Source: Aeromicrobium stalagmiti (GTDB lineage Bacteria > Actinomycetota > Actinomycetes > Propionibacteriales > Nocardioidaceae). Taken from it: a DNA stretch of 64,000 nucleotides. The notes beneath the pieces were generated by a model. It did no database searches. It saw only the letters and a program-made list of their open reading frames with translations, and was not told the DNA's origin. The stretch covers positions 248,001-312,000 of the forward strand of contig NZ_JABSTZ010000003.1 in NCBI RefSeq assembly GCF_013283745.1, written 5' to 3'. Below, in pieces: positions 37,241-47,496 of this stretch. The position numbers were made by a program, and so were the translations under genes. Numbering within the stretch: the first letter of the stretch is position 1; every line of letters begins with the position of its first letter.

Positions 37241-37845
37241 ACGGCCTTCGCGGCCGCCCTGGACACGAGCTCGTCCCAGAGACCCCCGACGATGGATGCG
37301 AGCTCGTCCTGAGGACCGGTGTTGTCGATCACCAGATCGGCGGCACCGGTCCTTTCCTCTCTGCTCGCCTGCGCCGCGATGCGGGCCCTGGCGTCGGCCT
37401 CCGTCATGCCCCGCAGCGTCGTGAGCCGCTGCACCTGCACCTCGACCGGAACGTCGACGACGACCACGACGTCACACGCCGCAGCCGCGCCCATCTCGAC
37501 GAGCAACGGGTTGTCGTGCACGACAACGGCGTCGGGGCCTGCAGCGCTCTCGCGGTCGTGACCCAGGCTGCGGATCGCCGGGTGGGTGATGCCGTTGAGG
37601 TCGCTCAACGCCTCCGGGTCGGCGAAGACCAGCGCGCCGAGCGCTGGGCGATCGAGCGAGCCGTCCGCGGCAATCACGCCGGCACCGAACCGTTCGGCGA
37701 TCAGGTCGAGCGCGGGGCTGCCGGGCTCGACGACGTCGCGCGCCAGCCGGTCGTAGTCGATGACGACCGCGCCGTGCTGCGCCAGGAGGCTGCTGACGGT
37801 GCTCTTGCCCGAGCCGATCCCGCCGGTGAGACCGACTCGCAACAT
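37237..37845 (-). CDS. coaE: Dephospho-CoA kinase
   Basis: Last step of coenzyme A biosynthesis: ATP-dependent 3'-phosphorylation of dephospho-CoA. The 202-residue protein has the P-loop [12 protein letters not shown] (5-16), the [13 protein letters not shown] segment, and [10 protein letters not shown] with a short lid region, as expected. ATG 37845 lies eight bases after the stop of the SH3/M15 gene, so it is probably in the same transcript. It sits near rpsA (41.4-42.9 kb), a neighbourhood common in actinobacteria. Confidence 0.93.
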   Translation of the reverse strand: MLRVGLTGGIGSGKSTVSSLLAQHGAVVIDYDRLARDVVEPGSPALDLIAERFGAGVIAADGSLDRPALGALVFADPEALSDLNGITHPAIRSLGHDRESAAGPDAVVVHDNPLLVEMGAAAACDVVVVVDVPVEVQVQRLTTLRGMTEADARARIAAQASREERTGAADLVIDNTGPQDELASIVGGLWDELVSRAAAKAV

Positions 37846-37853
37846 GACGGGCC

Positions 37854-38720
37854 CTAGCGGGTCGCTGAGCTGCCGTAGGTCGTGACGTGCACGTGGTCGA
37901 GGTGGTTGGCCGTGGCACCGCCACGGTTGCTCATGCCTCGCCAGGCGGCCGACGTCGCGGGACGCCAGATGCGCTGGCGCCAGATGAGGTACTCGATGCC
38001 GAGCTCGGCACGGTTCTCCTGCAAGAACAGCGCGATGTCGTTGCCGATCGGGTTGCCCGTGCCGACCATGATGTCGAGGGCGTGGCCGGTCGCGTGCTCG
38101 CCACGTCCGGCGATGCCGCCGTAGCTCGTGATCGACGGGAACTTGGCGCACACGGCGCGCAGCACCTTGACGGTGTCGGGCTGCAGGCCGCCCTCGGAGC
38201 CCACGGGGCACGGAGCGGTGCCGAGCGGCATCTCCTTGGCGATGAGCGACGACTTGACCCAGCGCGGCAGGTCCTTGTGGACGATCTCGGCCCACTCGCC
38301 CTTGGTCTTGCCAGTGATCTCGACGGTGTCGCCCGACGCGACCGAGGCCAGCACGGGCGACGACTTCTTGGCGGCGGCGTGGATCTCGAGGTCAGACGTG
38401 GCGTAGCGCAGTCCCTCGATCTTCTTCTCGACGGCGGCGACGTTGGGCAGCGGCGGACGCTCGGCGCTGCGGCTCACGGTCGCGGGGGCCTGGCCCTCGC
38501 TGACCGAGGCGGCGAAGAGGTCCTTCTGCGGGGCCGCCGCGGCGACGCCGGCCTCGACGGGCGAGGCGCCTCCCTGCAGGGCCACGACGGCGACGACGCC
38601 ACCGATGGCCAGCAGGCCACCGGCGGGCAGGAGCGCTCGCGGGGAGCCGAAGGCTCGGGAGGTACGGGGCGCGCGCCGGCTGGGGCGCGGCGCAGCGTGC
38701 TTGTGGCGAGAATCTGCCAC
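37854..38720 (-). CDS. SH3-domain protein with M15/VanY-like peptidase fold
   Basis: A 288-residue protein: basic N-terminal tail (to about 25), one membrane helix (about 29-50, [19 protein letters not shown]), a bacterial SH3-like domain (about 100-165, [24 protein letters not shown]), and a C-terminal domain with [12 protein letters not shown] and HLDHVHV. The His-x6-Asp and His-x-His ligands are those of M15-type (D,D/L,D-carboxypeptidase-like) zinc peptidases, so peptidoglycan trimming outside the membrane is likely. GTG 38720 is chosen because AAGGTGG lies seven bases upstream. It is cotranscribed with coaE. Confidence 0.8.
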   Translation of the reverse strand: MADSRHKHAAPRPSRRAPRTSRAFGSPRALLPAGGLLAIGGVVAVVALQGGASPVEAGVAAAAPQKDLFAASVSEGQAPATVSRSAERPPLPNVAAVEKKIEGLRYATSDLEIHAAAKKSSPVLASVASGDTVEITGKTKGEWAEIVHKDLPRWVKSSLIAKEMPLGTAPCPVGSEGGLQPDTVKVLRAVCAKFPSITSYGGIAGRGEHATGHALDIMVGTGNPIGNDIALFLQENRAELGIEYLIWRQRIWRPATSAAWRGMSNRGGATANHLDHVHVTTYGSSATR

Positions 38721-38829
38721 GGAGGAACCACCTTGTGCGTCGACGACGTCTGACTCAACGATCGAGTGAAGCATACTGGGAGCACCAGATCACCTCGAAC
38801 GGGTCGTTTCCCGCGTGCGGGAGTGACCG

Positions 38830-40164
38830 ATGTCTCACGATGTGGAAGATTTCGTGCTCTTCGTCCTCACCGCCGCCGTGAGCGAGCGACAGCAGCGTCG
38901 CGTCGCCGGCGCCCTGGCCGCGCGCGGCCTCACGTCCGGCGACCGGGTCGTGCTGGCCGTTCCCGGATCAGCCACCTACGTCAGCGTCGTCCTGGGCGCC
39001 ACCCGCTCAGGCGTCGTGCCCGTGCCCCTCGACCCGCGCCTGACGTCGTACGAGCGCGACAGGATCATCGCCGACGTCGAGCCGGCGCTCGTGATCGACT
39101 CGGTCGAGGCGCTCGAGGCCCTCGTCGACGGACCCGAGATCGCGATCGATGCGTCGCCGCGGTGCCGCCCCATGCACTTCACCTCGGGCACGACAGGACG
39201 CCCCAAGGGTGTCTGGTCGGGACTCCTGCCGGCGGAGGACGCCGATGCCCTCGTGCGCGAGGAGCGTGAGCTGTGGGGGTTCCAGGCCTCCGACCTCGAT
39301 CTCGTCGTGTCGCCGATCTATCACTCCGCTCCCCTGCGGTTCGCGATGGGCACGCTGCTGGCCGGCGGCTCGATCGCGGTCCTGCCGAAGTTCGAGCCCG
39401 CCGCCTTCCTCGAGGCGGTCGACACGCTCCGCCCAACCTCGATGTTCTGCGTCCCTGCTCACCTGCAACGCCTCCTGGCCCACGTCGACGAGCACGGCCT
39501 CACTCCCGACGTGTCGTCGTTCCGGCTGGTCGCCCACGCGGGAGCCCCCTGCCCCGAGCCCGTCAGGCGCCGGACGCACGCGTGGTTCGGCATCAACGTC
39601 GTGTGGGAGTTCTACGGCTCGACCGAGGGGCAGTTCACGGCGTGCCCGGCCCCTGAGTGGGTGGCCCGGCCCGGCACGCTCGGGCGCGCCCGACCCGGAC
39701 GCGTCGTGACCGCGGACGACGAGGGCCAGCTGTGGTGCGCGGTGCCGCGGTGGGCGGCGTTCACCTATTGGAACGCTCCCGACAAGACCGCCGCGACGTG
39801 GCGGGACACCGCCGACGGGCCTGCGTTCTCCGTCGGCGACCTCGGCCGCGTCGAGGACGGCTACGTCTATCTCGACTCGCGCCGCGAGGACCTGATCATC
39901 ACGGGCGGCGTCAACGTCTATCCCGCCGAGGTCGAGTCGGCCCTCGAGGACGCCGACGGCCTGCGCGACCTCGTCGTCTTCGGCCGGGACGACCCGCGCT
40001 GGGGCCAGCGGGTGTGCGCCGCCTACGTCGGAGACGTCGCCGAGGAGGCGCTGCGCCACCTGGCCGAGACCAGGTTGGCGCCGCCCAAGCGTCCCAAGAC
40101 GTACGAGCGGCTCGACAGCCTGCCCCGCACCGCGACCGGCAAGGTGCGGCGCACGGAGCTCTGA
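38830..40164 (+). CDS. AMP-dependent acyl-CoA synthetase/ligase
   Basis: A 444-residue member of the ANL superfamily that activates a carboxylic acid via an acyl-adenylate and transfers it to CoA. Motifs: TSGTTGRPKGV (about 118-128), EFYGSTEG (A5), DLGRVEDGYVYLDSRREDLIITGGVNVYP (A7-A8 region) and the C-terminal catalytic Lys in RTATGKVRR. It is short for the family because the N-terminal subdomain is reduced. The substrate cannot be told. GGGAGTG precedes ATG 38830. It is convergent with the AraC-type regulator, with a seven-base gap. Confidence 0.88.
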   Translation: MSHDVEDFVLFVLTAAVSERQQRRVAGALAARGLTSGDRVVLAVPGSATYVSVVLGATRSGVVPVPLDPRLTSYERDRIIADVEPALVIDSVEALEALVDGPEIAIDASPRCRPMHFTSGTTGRPKGVWSGLLPAEDADALVREERELWGFQASDLDLVVSPIYHSAPLRFAMGTLLAGGSIAVLPKFEPAAFLEAVDTLRPTSMFCVPAHLQRLLAHVDEHGLTPDVSSFRLVAHAGAPCPEPVRRRTHAWFGINVVWEFYGSTEGQFTACPAPEWVARPGTLGRARPGRVVTADDEGQLWCAVPRWAAFTYWNAPDKTAATWRDTADGPAFSVGDLGRVEDGYVYLDSRREDLIITGGVNVYPAEVESALEDADGLRDLVVFGRDDPRWGQRVCAAYVGDVAEEALRHLAETRLAPPKRPKTYERLDSLPRTATGKVRRTEL

Positions 40165-40171
40165 GGGCTGC

Positions 40172-41131
40172 CTAGACCGCCTCGTCGACGCTCGCGAACG
40201 TCCGGCGGTACTGCAGCGGCGTCGTGCCCCGGGCGGCGGAGAAGTGGTGGCGCAGGGTCGCGGCGTTGCCGAAGCCGACCCGGGTCGCGATCTGCTCGAC
40301 CGACAGCCCCGAGCCCTCCAGCATCTCCTCGGCGAGGGCGAGCCGCTGGTTGGTGACCCACTGCAGCGGCGTCGTGCCCGTCTCGTCGCGGAAGCGACGC
40401 GCGAACGTCCGGGCCGACGTGTGCGCGTGCCGGGCCAGCCGCTCGACCGGCAGGGGCTCGTCGAGGTGCGCGGTCATCCAGTCGAGCAGCGGCGCCAAGG
40501 TCTCGACGTCAGTGGTCTTCATCGGTGTCCTGACGAACTGGGCCTGTCCCCCGTCACGGTGCGGCGGGACGACGATACGGCGCGCGGTCGTCGTGGCGAC
40601 CTTGGCGCCGAAGGTCTGGCGCATCAGGTGCAGCGACGCATCGATGCCGGCAGCGGACCCGGCGCCGGTGAGGATCGTGCCGTCCTGCACGTAGAGGACG
40701 TCAGGGCGCACGATCGCCCGGGGATACCTGCGGGCCATCAGCTCGCCGTAGCGCCAGTGGGTCGTGCACTCGCGACCGTCGAGCAGGCCCGCCTCGGCCA
40801 GCAGGAACGACGCCGAGCAGTGGGCGTAGACGATCGCCCCTCGCTCGTAGGTGGCCTGCGCTGCCGCGATCACCGCCGGGTCGAAGTCGAGGAACTCGTG
40901 CTTGGGCGAGAAGCACACCAGGTCGGCGTCCTCGATCGCATCGAGCCCGTGCTCGACGTGCAGGTCGAAGCCGGCGCGACCCCGCACGCGCCCTGGGCGC
41001 GGCGTGCAGACGCGGAAGTCGAACACCGGGTTGTCGTCGTCGGCGTGATAGGGCTCGCCCCACACCTCGACCAACGATCCGAGACCGAACGGCTCCGCGC
41101 CGTCCTGGACGATGACTGCGACGGTCTTCAT
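40172..41131 (-). CDS. GlxA-type transcriptional regulator (DJ-1/PfpI-AraC fusion)
   Basis: A 319-residue protein: an N-terminal DJ-1/PfpI-like domain (about 1-170, with VYAHCSASFLLAEAG at the nucleophile-elbow position, Cys included) and two C-terminal AraC helix-turn-helix motifs (about 225-310, LARHAHTSARTFARRFRDET and QIATRVGFGNAATLRHHFSA). Such regulators usually activate nearby genes in response to small molecules. ATG 41131 is used with GAGG upstream. A 32-bp palindrome plus a half site (41152-41205) lies just upstream and is a likely operator controlling it and the small divergent gene. Confidence 0.88.
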   Translation of the reverse strand: MKTVAVIVQDGAEPFGLGSLVEVWGEPYHADDDNPVFDFRVCTPRPGRVRGRAGFDLHVEHGLDAIEDADLVCFSPKHEFLDFDPAVIAAAQATYERGAIVYAHCSASFLLAEAGLLDGRECTTHWRYGELMARRYPRAIVRPDVLYVQDGTILTGAGSAAGIDASLHLMRQTFGAKVATTTARRIVVPPHRDGGQAQFVRTPMKTTDVETLAPLLDWMTAHLDEPLPVERLARHAHTSARTFARRFRDETGTTPLQWVTNQRLALAEEMLEGSGLSVEQIATRVGFGNAATLRHHFSAARGTTPLQYRRTFASVDEAV

Positions 41132-41151
41132 CCCGTGATCCTCGCACCCAT

Positions 41152-41205
41152 GTGGCAGGAAATCAACGCAGAGTGGCTTTCCTGCCACTGGTGGCAGGAA
41201 AGCCA
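41152..41205. promoter_or_regulatory. Large palindromic operator with extra half site
   Basis: TGGCTTTCCTGCCAC (41174-41188), the centre TG, and its exact reverse complement (41191-41205) form a perfect 15+15 inverted repeat. The half-site sequence GTGGCAGGAAA also occurs alone at 41152-41162. The site occupies the divergent gap between the GlxA/AraC regulator and the 46-residue membrane protein, ending 19 bases before the latter. Confidence 0.7.
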
Positions 41206-41224
41206 GCGGCGAAGAATTGCTGCC

Positions 41225-41365
41225 ATGTTGATCTTCCTGCTCGTCCTCCTGGTCACTGCCACCACGATCGCCCTCGTCCGGACGATCTCCTCCGACGGCT
41301 ACGGCTCACGCCCCGCTCCCCGCAGCCACCACCACGACGCGCCGCACGGTCACGGCGTCCGCTGA
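41225..41365 (+). CDS. Small single-pass membrane protein (46 aa)
   Basis: ATG 41225 to TGA 41363-41365: a hydrophobic helix (MLIFLLVLLVTATTIALV) followed by a Ser/Arg/His-rich tail (RSHHHDAPHGHG). Its position directly behind the palindromic operator and before a terminator hairpin supports it being a real regulated gene. The His-rich tail might bind metal. No family is recognised, and the ribosome-binding site is weak. Confidence 0.45.
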   Translation: MLIFLLVLLVTATTIALVRTISSDGYGSRPAPRSHHHDAPHGHGVR

Positions 41366-41382
41366 CGCACCGGACCCCGGAC

Positions 41383-41422
41383 GCACAGAACCCCCGATCC
41401 GTGAGGACCGGGGGTTCTGTGC
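41383..41422. terminator. Perfect 14-bp hairpin before the rpsA stop
   Basis: Arms 41383-41396 and 41409-41422 are fully complementary, with a nested TCC-GTGA-GGA stem. It lies between the small plus-strand gene and the minus-strand rpsA (stop 41439) and probably terminates both. Confidence 0.8.
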
Positions 41423-41438
41423 TGGAGACGGGCGGTGG

Positions 41439-42902
41439 TTACGCCTCGCCGCCGGTGAGCTTCTCGCGCAGGGCCTGCAGCGCCTCGTCCGAGGCGAGCG
41501 AACCCTCCTGCGGGGCGTCGTCCGACCCGGCGGACGAGTCCGACGAGTAGTTGGACGCCTCGGCAGCCTCGATGCCGGCCTTCTCGGCCTCCTCGATCTG
41601 CTTCTTGTGGGCTTCCCAGCGCTCGTGAGCCTCGGCGTACTGCTTCTCCCACGTGGCGCGGGCCTCGTCGAAGCCCTCCTGCCACTCGCCGGTCTCGGGA
41701 TCGAAACCTTCGGGGTAGATGTAGTTGCCCTGCTCGTCGTAGGACGACGTCATGCCGTAGAGCGTCGGGTCGAAGTCATCGCTGACTGCAGCCTCGGTCT
41801 CGTTGGCCTGCTTGAGCGACAGCGAGATGCGACGACGCTCGAGGTCGATGTCGATGATCTTGACCATGACCGAGTCGCCGATCTGGACGACCTGCTCGGG
41901 GATCTCGACGTGACGCTCGGCGAGCTCGGAGATGTGCACCAGGCCCTCGATGCCCTCCTCGACACGGACGAACGCACCGAACGGGACGAGCTTGGTCGCC
42001 TTGCCCGGGACGATCTGACCGATCTGGTGGGTGCGGGCGAAGTGCTGCCAGGGATCTTCCTGCGTGGCCTTGAGCGACAGCGAGACGCGCTCGCGGTCCA
42101 TGTCGACGTCGAGCACCTCCACGGTGACCTCGTCGCCGACCTGGACGACCTCGTTGGGGTGGTCGATGTGCTTCCACGACAGCTCGGAGACGTGGACGAG
42201 TCCGTCGACGCCGCCGAGGTCCACGAACGCACCGAAGTTGACGATCGAGGAGATGACGCCCTTGCGGACCTGCCCCTTCTGGAGCTCGGTGAGGAAGTTC
42301 TGGCGAACGGCCGACTGCGTCTGCTCGAGCCAGGCACGGCGCGACAGGACCACGTTGTTGCGGTTCTTGTCGAGCTCGATGATCTTGGCCTCGATCTTCT
42401 GGCCGATGTACGGGTCGAGGTCGCGCACGCGGCGCATCTCGACCAGCGACGCCGGCAGGAAGCCGCGCAGACCGATGTCCATGATCAGGCCGCCCTTGAC
42501 GACCTCGATGACGGTGCCCTCGACGACGCCGTCCTCGGCCTTGATCTTCTCGATGTCGCCCCACGCACGCTCGTACTGCGCACGCTTCTTGGACAGGATC
42601 AGACGGCCTTCCTTGTCCTCCTTCTGAAGGACGAGGGCCTCGACGCTGTCACCGACGGAAACGACCTCGTTGGGGTCGACGTCGTGCTTGATGGACAGCT
42701 CTCGCGAGGGGATGACACCTTCGGTCTTGTAGCCGATGTCGAGGAGGACCTCGTCACGATCGACCTTGACGATGATGCCTTCGACGATGTCTCCGTCGTT
42801 GAAGTACTTGATGGTCAGGTCGATGGCGGCGAGGAAGTCTGCCTCAGAGCCGATGTCGTTGACCGCGACCTGCGGTGCCACGTGGGCGATGCTGCTAGTC
42901 AT
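41439..42902 (-). CDS. rpsA: 30S ribosomal protein S1
   Basis: A 487-residue protein with four S1 RNA-binding domains (about 36-105, 123-188, 209-278, 294-363), the usual actinobacterial number, and an acidic, unstructured C-terminal tail of about 110 residues. In actinobacteria it supports translation initiation. ATG 42902 has CGGAGC upstream. The last S1 domains carry the conserved FGAFV and GLVHISEL strands. Its neighbourhood here (coaE on one side, polA only after about 21 kb on the other) suggests an insertion between rpsA and polA. Confidence 0.95.
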   Translation of the reverse strand: MTSSIAHVAPQVAVNDIGSEADFLAAIDLTIKYFNDGDIVEGIIVKVDRDEVLLDIGYKTEGVIPSRELSIKHDVDPNEVVSVGDSVEALVLQKEDKEGRLILSKKRAQYERAWGDIEKIKAEDGVVEGTVIEVVKGGLIMDIGLRGFLPASLVEMRRVRDLDPYIGQKIEAKIIELDKNRNNVVLSRRAWLEQTQSAVRQNFLTELQKGQVRKGVISSIVNFGAFVDLGGVDGLVHVSELSWKHIDHPNEVVQVGDEVTVEVLDVDMDRERVSLSLKATQEDPWQHFARTHQIGQIVPGKATKLVPFGAFVRVEEGIEGLVHISELAERHVEIPEQVVQIGDSVMVKIIDIDLERRRISLSLKQANETEAAVSDDFDPTLYGMTSSYDEQGNYIYPEGFDPETGEWQEGFDEARATWEKQYAEAHERWEAHKKQIEEAEKAGIEAAEASNYSSDSSAGSDDAPQEGSLASDEALQALREKLTGGEA

Positions 42903-43108
42903 ATAGGAGTTGCTCCGATGGATGGGTGGAATTGTCGGGCACGCTGGACAGCCCTTGGATCGTGAGGATGCCGAGGAGATTCGCCCGGCGAGGCACGAGT
43001 GCGAGCCTGCTACGTCCGAGGTACGCACAGGCCATCAGCGCAGTGTCAATCGTACGCGACACCCCCGTCAGGAAGGTAGCCGGGTCGGGACACCGATCCG
43101 GGTGCCTC
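42903..43108 (-). promoter_or_regulatory. rpsA leader and promoter region
   Basis: A 206-bp gap. On the minus strand a perfect -35 box TTGACA lies at 43044-43049, and TACCTC (43018-43023) could be a loosely spaced -10 (20-base spacer, too long for a confident call). The transcript leader would be about 110 bases. No riboswitch-like structure was recognised. Confidence 0.35.
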
Positions 43109-44362
43109 TCAGGCGGGCGAGAGGAACGCCGACAGGGCCCGCGCATAGGGATCGACGTCGGCTGCGCCCATGACCTCGCGGGCCGAGTGCATCGCCAGTT
43201 GTGGGGCGCCGACGTCGACCGTCAGCATGCCTGTGCGGGCGGCGCTGAGCGGACCGATCGTCGACCCGCACGGCAGGTCGGCGCGGTGCTCGTAGCGCTG
43301 CAGCGGGACGCCGGCCTGCTCGCAGGCCCGGGCGAAGTGGGCCGCGCCGGCCGCATCGGTGGCGTAGCGCAGGTTGGGGTGCAGCTTGAGCACCGGTCCG
43401 CCCCCGATCGTGATGTGGTGCAGCGGCTCGTGACGCTCGGCGTGGTTGGGGTGGGTCGCGTGGGCCATGTCGCCCGAGGCGCACACCGACGCGGCGATCG
43501 CCCGGTGCAGGTCGTCGCGCGACCCGCCTGCCCCCAAGACGATGCGTTCGAGCACCGTCAGCAGCAGGTCGGACTGCGCGCCGCGCTCGGACGTGCTGCC
43601 GACCTCCTCGTGGTCGAACAGCGCGAGGACGGGGCGGACGCCCGCCACGGGCTCGGCGGCGAGCAGCGCGCGGGTGCCGGCGAAGCACGTGGCCTGGTTG
43701 TCGAGCCGCGGTGCACTGACCAGCTCGCCCGACGCACCGGTGAGGCGACTCGGCGCGGTGTCGTGCGTCATCAGCTCGAAGCCGAGCACGTCGCGACGGT
43801 CGACGCCGGCCCGGTCGGCCACCAGCTCGAGGAACGTGCCGGGCGAGGTCGACCAGATGGCGTTGAGGTGGCGCTGCGGGTCGAGGTCGACCTTGCGCTC
43901 GGCCGACAGGTGGATCGCGAGCTGGGGCACGCGCAGCACGGGCTCGTCGACGTGCACGAGCACCTCGCTGCCGTCGCGCAGCGCGAGCCGCCCCGCGATG
44001 CCCAGGTCACGGTCGAGCCACGAGTTCAGCCACGCACCGCCGTAGGGCTCGAGCGCGACGACGCCGAGGCCCTCGGGCGCCAGGTCGTGGTGCTGCTTGA
44101 GCCGCAGGTTGGGGCTGTCGGTGTGGCCACCGACGACGCGGAAGGCGTCGCTGGGCGACTGCGCCGAGTCGGTCGACCACGCGACGAGCGAGCCACCCCG
44201 CACCACGAAGAAGCGCCCGGGCGTCACCGGCCAGGCATCGGCCTCGCGCAGCTGCCGGTAGCCGGCGGCCTCCAGCTCGGCGGCGACCGTCCGGCAGACG
44301 TGGAACGGGGTCGGCGAGCGGTCGATGAACGTGCACAGCGCCTCGGCCGGAGCGATCGTCAT
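43109..44362 (-). CDS. M18 family aminopeptidase
   Basis: A 417-residue zinc aminopeptidase of the aspartyl aminopeptidase family, removing N-terminal (often acidic) residues from peptides. Metal and catalytic motifs: GGHTDSPN (His80 region), [15 protein letters not shown] (Glu-Glu) and MAHATHPNH with a late [10 protein letters not shown]. There is no signal peptide. ATG 44362 has TAGACT seven bases upstream, a near-leaderless arrangement. It lies between rpsA and the envelope cluster and has no evident link to it. Confidence 0.92.
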   Translation of the reverse strand: MTIAPAEALCTFIDRSPTPFHVCRTVAAELEAAGYRQLREADAWPVTPGRFFVVRGGSLVAWSTDSAQSPSDAFRVVGGHTDSPNLRLKQHHDLAPEGLGVVALEPYGGAWLNSWLDRDLGIAGRLALRDGSEVLVHVDEPVLRVPQLAIHLSAERKVDLDPQRHLNAIWSTSPGTFLELVADRAGVDRRDVLGFELMTHDTAPSRLTGASGELVSAPRLDNQATCFAGTRALLAAEPVAGVRPVLALFDHEEVGSTSERGAQSDLLLTVLERIVLGAGGSRDDLHRAIAASVCASGDMAHATHPNHAERHEPLHHITIGGGPVLKLHPNLRYATDAAGAAHFARACEQAGVPLQRYEHRADLPCGSTIGPLSAARTGMLTVDVGAPQLAMHSAREVMGAADVDPYARALSAFLSPA

Positions 44363-44369
44363 GCCGGCC

Positions 44370-44375
44370 AGTCTA
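44370..44375 (-). promoter_or_regulatory. -10 hexamer of the M18 aminopeptidase gene
   Basis: TAGACT on the minus strand ends seven bases before ATG 44362. It lies just outside the end of the upstream secreted-dehydrogenase gene (44386). Confidence 0.45.
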
Positions 44376-44385
44376 TGACCGCGCT

Positions 44386-47300
44386 CTAGCTCGTCCCGCA
44401 GATGCCGACGCGGTTGCCGGTCAGGCAGACGTACGCCGGTGCGCTGCGGGTCGTGCTGCCGTCGGGACCGGTCGCCACGGCCCGGACCCTGAACACCGAT
44501 CCGCCGGGAGCGTGCTCGTCGTCGAACGTCAGCGTCCCTGCCGCCGCCGCGCGACTGGCGTAGGGGTGGACGTGCACGTCGCCGCCGGAGTGGTGGAGCA
44601 GCTCCGCGACGACCTCGACGTCGGCGCCCGGCGAGACGGTCGCGCTGAAGGGGACGGGCTGGCCGCGTGAGACCACGGCCCCCGCCGCCGGAAGGTCGAG
44701 CGCGACCGAAGGTGGCACCCCCGTCCGGTCCCACGTCACCGCGGCCGAGGCCTCGCCCTCCCGGTGGACCAGCTCGACCCGGATCGAGTGGACGCCCCGG
44801 TCCAGCCGGACGACCGGCGCGTCGACACCGTTGTCGAGCCAGAACTCGTTGGCGTCGAACCAGTCGTAGACCTGGGTGCCGTCGACCCAGAGCCTGACCC
44901 ACTCCTGGCCCCGCACGTCGAACCGGTAGGTGCCGCCGGCCAGCTCGACCCGGCCCTGCCAGCGCACGCCGAAGCGATCCCCCGGGTGCTCCCGGTCGTC
45001 GTCATCGGTCCAGGGCGAGCCGAGCGTCGGAGCCAGCGTGATGCCTTCACGGCACCCGCCCGTCGCGACCGGCTCGGCCGGGAGCGTCGCCTCGGCGAAG
45101 GGGAGCCACCACCCGTTCTCGGCGTAGTCACGGTCGAAGGTGCTGTCGTCACCGTCCAGGTCGTGGAAGGTCTGCGCGAAGGTGCCGACCGCGCACCGTC
45201 CGGGCTGAGGCTCCGGCGAGTAGGCGATCCGGCGCAACGTCCCGGTGTAGACCGACAGGAACCAGATCGTGCCGTCTGCCGCGTCGACGAGCTTGACCGG
45301 TCCGCCCGCCGCGTCTGCGGTGGCGAAGGGCTCGACCTCCTCGAGCTCTCCGTGGTGGTCGACCACGGCGGTGCGCAGGAAGCTCTCGGCGTAGTCACCG
45401 AAGAAGTAGGCACCTCGGTACTCGGGCGGATAGACGTCGCCGGTCGACGTCACTCCTCCGGTGACCGACGCCCCTCCGACGTGCGCGTAGGCGTGGGACG
45501 GACCCACCGGTGCATCGTCGCCCGACGCACCTCGCACCGCCACGCAGGGATGGAACGGGCTGTCCTCGGCGTCGAGGCCCGGCAGGTCCGTCGGCTGCGT
45601 CCCCTCGAGGCACGGCCAGCCGAAGTTGACGCCTGAGTCGTCGGTGATCGAGTTGATCTCCTCGGTGCGTCCCTCCCCCACGTCGCCGACCATGACCTGG
45701 TCGTCGTCCGGGTCACCGTTGCCCGCGTGCCGCACGCTGATCCGGAACGGGTTGCGGAACCCGAGCGCCAGCACCCGGCTCGCGTTGGAGGTGCCGGGCA
45801 GGCCCGCCGCGTCCTGGGGCGTCCCGTAGAAGGGGTTGCCCGGCACGCCGCGACCGGTCACGGGGTCGACCCGCAGCACCTTGCCCGCCAGCACCTGGGG
45901 GTTCTGGGCCCGCATCGTCTGGGCGCGGCCGGTCTCGGACTCGGCAAAGGTCAGCAGCGCACCGTCGCCGACGCTGACCAGGAGGCGCCCGGCGTCGTCG
46001 AAGGCGAGGTCACCGATCGTGTGGGTGTAGCCGTCGAGCGGCAGGCAGTCGGGGGTCTCGATCACCTCGACGGCGTAGCAGGACGGGCCGGTGACGCGTC
46101 CCAGCACCACGTGCCGGGTCGCGGGATCGATCTCGTCGTCGACCATCGTGTAGCGGACGACCTGCTGCGCCTGGGCCCGACGATCGCCGTCGGAACCGTC
46201 GTCGAGCACGTAGGCGACATAGATGAAGCCGTTGCTCGCGAACCGGGGGTCGACCGCCAGCCCGACCAGCCCTCGGTCCTCCTGCTGCAGCACCCGGTCC
46301 CTCAGGTCGAGGACGATCCTCGGGGTGGTCGCCTGCCCCTGCTCGTCGCGTCCGAAGAGCTTGACCAGACCGGACTTCTCGGCGACGAGCACGTGGTCGA
46401 GGTCGGCCACCGCGAAGGTCGTCGGCAGGTCGAAGCCGGACTGCACGGTCTCGACCGAAAACCCGTCGGGGACGCCTGCCGTCTCGTCGACCGTCCCCGC
46501 CGGCACGTCGGCGAGGACCGCCGAGCTCAGCACCGTGCCGTTGGGCCCCACCGCCCTCGCGACGAGGTCGTGCTCACCGCGCGCCGGCGTCCACGGCACG
46601 CTCCAGGGCCTTGTCGTGTCCGATCCGATCTCGGAGCCGTCGACGTAGAAGCGCACGCGGTCGACCACACCGGTGGTCGACGCCGTGAGGATGCGCGTGC
46701 CGTCAGCGGCGGGCTCCGCGACCAGACGGACGCCGAGCGGCGTCGACCTGAACGTCGACGGGGGCGAGACCGCCCCGGAGGCTCCCCGCGCCGCGGAGAC
46801 GTTGGCTCTGTAGCGCCGGCCGTCGGCCTGCAGACCCGTCCGGACGCCGTCGAAGCGCGCGGCGCCGCCCAACCCGATCGTGCCTGTCGAGACGGTGACC
46901 CATGAGCCGTCGCCGGACTGCTCCTGCAGCTTCACTGCCCGTCCGGGTCGAGCGGGCGTCGCCGTGACGGCCATCGTGAGCCGAGCGTCGGTGGGTCGCT
47001 CGCTGAGCAAGTGCGTGACCCGTTGGTCGACCGTCCGCACCGTGCGCGTGGCGGTGCGCTGCGACGGGAACCGCTTCGAGCCGTTGCGGGCCGCCGGCGC
47101 GTAGACCCTCAACCTGGTCGACGAGTAGGGCGTCGACGTCGTGAACGAGACCGATCCTGCCCGGCTGGTGCTGCGCGACGACACCGTGCGCCACGTCGAT
47201 CCGGTCAGTCGTTGCAGACGGGCGGTCCGGGCGAAGCGCGTCGTCAGCCGGGTCGAGATCGTGAACGACTCGGCCCGCATCGGCGCCGCAGGACTCACGG

Positions 47301-47400
47301 TCGCCTCCGGCGTGGCGGCCAAGGCCGGGGACGCACCGACCCAGGTGAAGGAGGTCGCCAGCAGCGCGACGGCGATCGTCGCCGCGACTCGAGCCGACAT
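44386..47400 (-). CDS. Secreted glucose/sorbosone dehydrogenase-like protein with PA14-like domain
   Basis: A protein of about 1004 residues with a signal peptide ending near ASPALA. It has an Ig-like and linker N-terminal part (about 30-300), a glucose/sorbosone dehydrogenase beta-propeller (about 305-720; [61 protein letters not shown]), a PA14-like sugar-binding segment (about 780-890; [19 protein letters not shown]) and a C-terminal Ig-like domain. PQQ-dependent aldose oxidation is the family activity, but substrate and cofactor are not proven. ATG 47400 has GGGAG nine bases upstream; ATG 47406 is the alternative. It may modify or bind exported glycan. Confidence 0.8.
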   Translation of the reverse strand: MSARVAATIAVALLATSFTWVGASPALAATPEATVSPAAPMRAESFTISTRLTTRFARTARLQRLTGSTWRTVSSRSTSRAGSVSFTTSTPYSSTRLRVYAPAARNGSKRFPSQRTATRTVRTVDQRVTHLLSERPTDARLTMAVTATPARPGRAVKLQEQSGDGSWVTVSTGTIGLGGAARFDGVRTGLQADGRRYRANVSAARGASGAVSPPSTFRSTPLGVRLVAEPAADGTRILTASTTGVVDRVRFYVDGSEIGSDTTRPWSVPWTPARGEHDLVARAVGPNGTVLSSAVLADVPAGTVDETAGVPDGFSVETVQSGFDLPTTFAVADLDHVLVAEKSGLVKLFGRDEQGQATTPRIVLDLRDRVLQQEDRGLVGLAVDPRFASNGFIYVAYVLDDGSDGDRRAQAQQVVRYTMVDDEIDPATRHVVLGRVTGPSCYAVEVIETPDCLPLDGYTHTIGDLAFDDAGRLLVSVGDGALLTFAESETGRAQTMRAQNPQVLAGKVLRVDPVTGRGVPGNPFYGTPQDAAGLPGTSNASRVLALGFRNPFRISVRHAGNGDPDDDQVMVGDVGEGRTEEINSITDDSGVNFGWPCLEGTQPTDLPGLDAEDSPFHPCVAVRGASGDDAPVGPSHAYAHVGGASVTGGVTSTGDVYPPEYRGAYFFGDYAESFLRTAVVDHHGELEEVEPFATADAAGGPVKLVDAADGTIWFLSVYTGTLRRIAYSPEPQPGRCAVGTFAQTFHDLDGDDSTFDRDYAENGWWLPFAEATLPAEPVATGGCREGITLAPTLGSPWTDDDDREHPGDRFGVRWQGRVELAGGTYRFDVRGQEWVRLWVDGTQVYDWFDANEFWLDNGVDAPVVRLDRGVHSIRVELVHREGEASAAVTWDRTGVPPSVALDLPAAGAVVSRGQPVPFSATVSPGADVEVVAELLHHSGGDVHVHPYASRAAAAGTLTFDDEHAPGGSVFRVRAVATGPDGSTTRSAPAYVCLTGNRVGICGTS

Positions 47401-47440
47401 GGTCATCCACTCCCTGGTGTGAGGATGCGAGGCCTTGCAG

Positions 47441-47487
47441 ACGGGCCGGGGCGGACGCTGCATCGCGCAGCGTCCGCTCCGGCCCGT
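47441..47487. terminator. 21-bp hairpin after the DUF3068 gene
   Basis: Arms 47441-47461 and 47467-47487 pair at 20 of 21 positions around ATCGC. It lies ten bases past the stop of the minus-strand DUF3068 gene and upstream of the next minus-strand gene, so it separates the two units. Confidence 0.8.
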
Positions 47488-47496
47488 GGAGGTGGG

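Noticed and set aside
38721-38829. c-di-AMP (ydaO-type) riboswitch before the SH3/M15 peptidase gene
   Set aside because: Such elements are common before wall-hydrolase genes in actinobacteria, but the gap is only about 110 bases and the expected structure is not seen.
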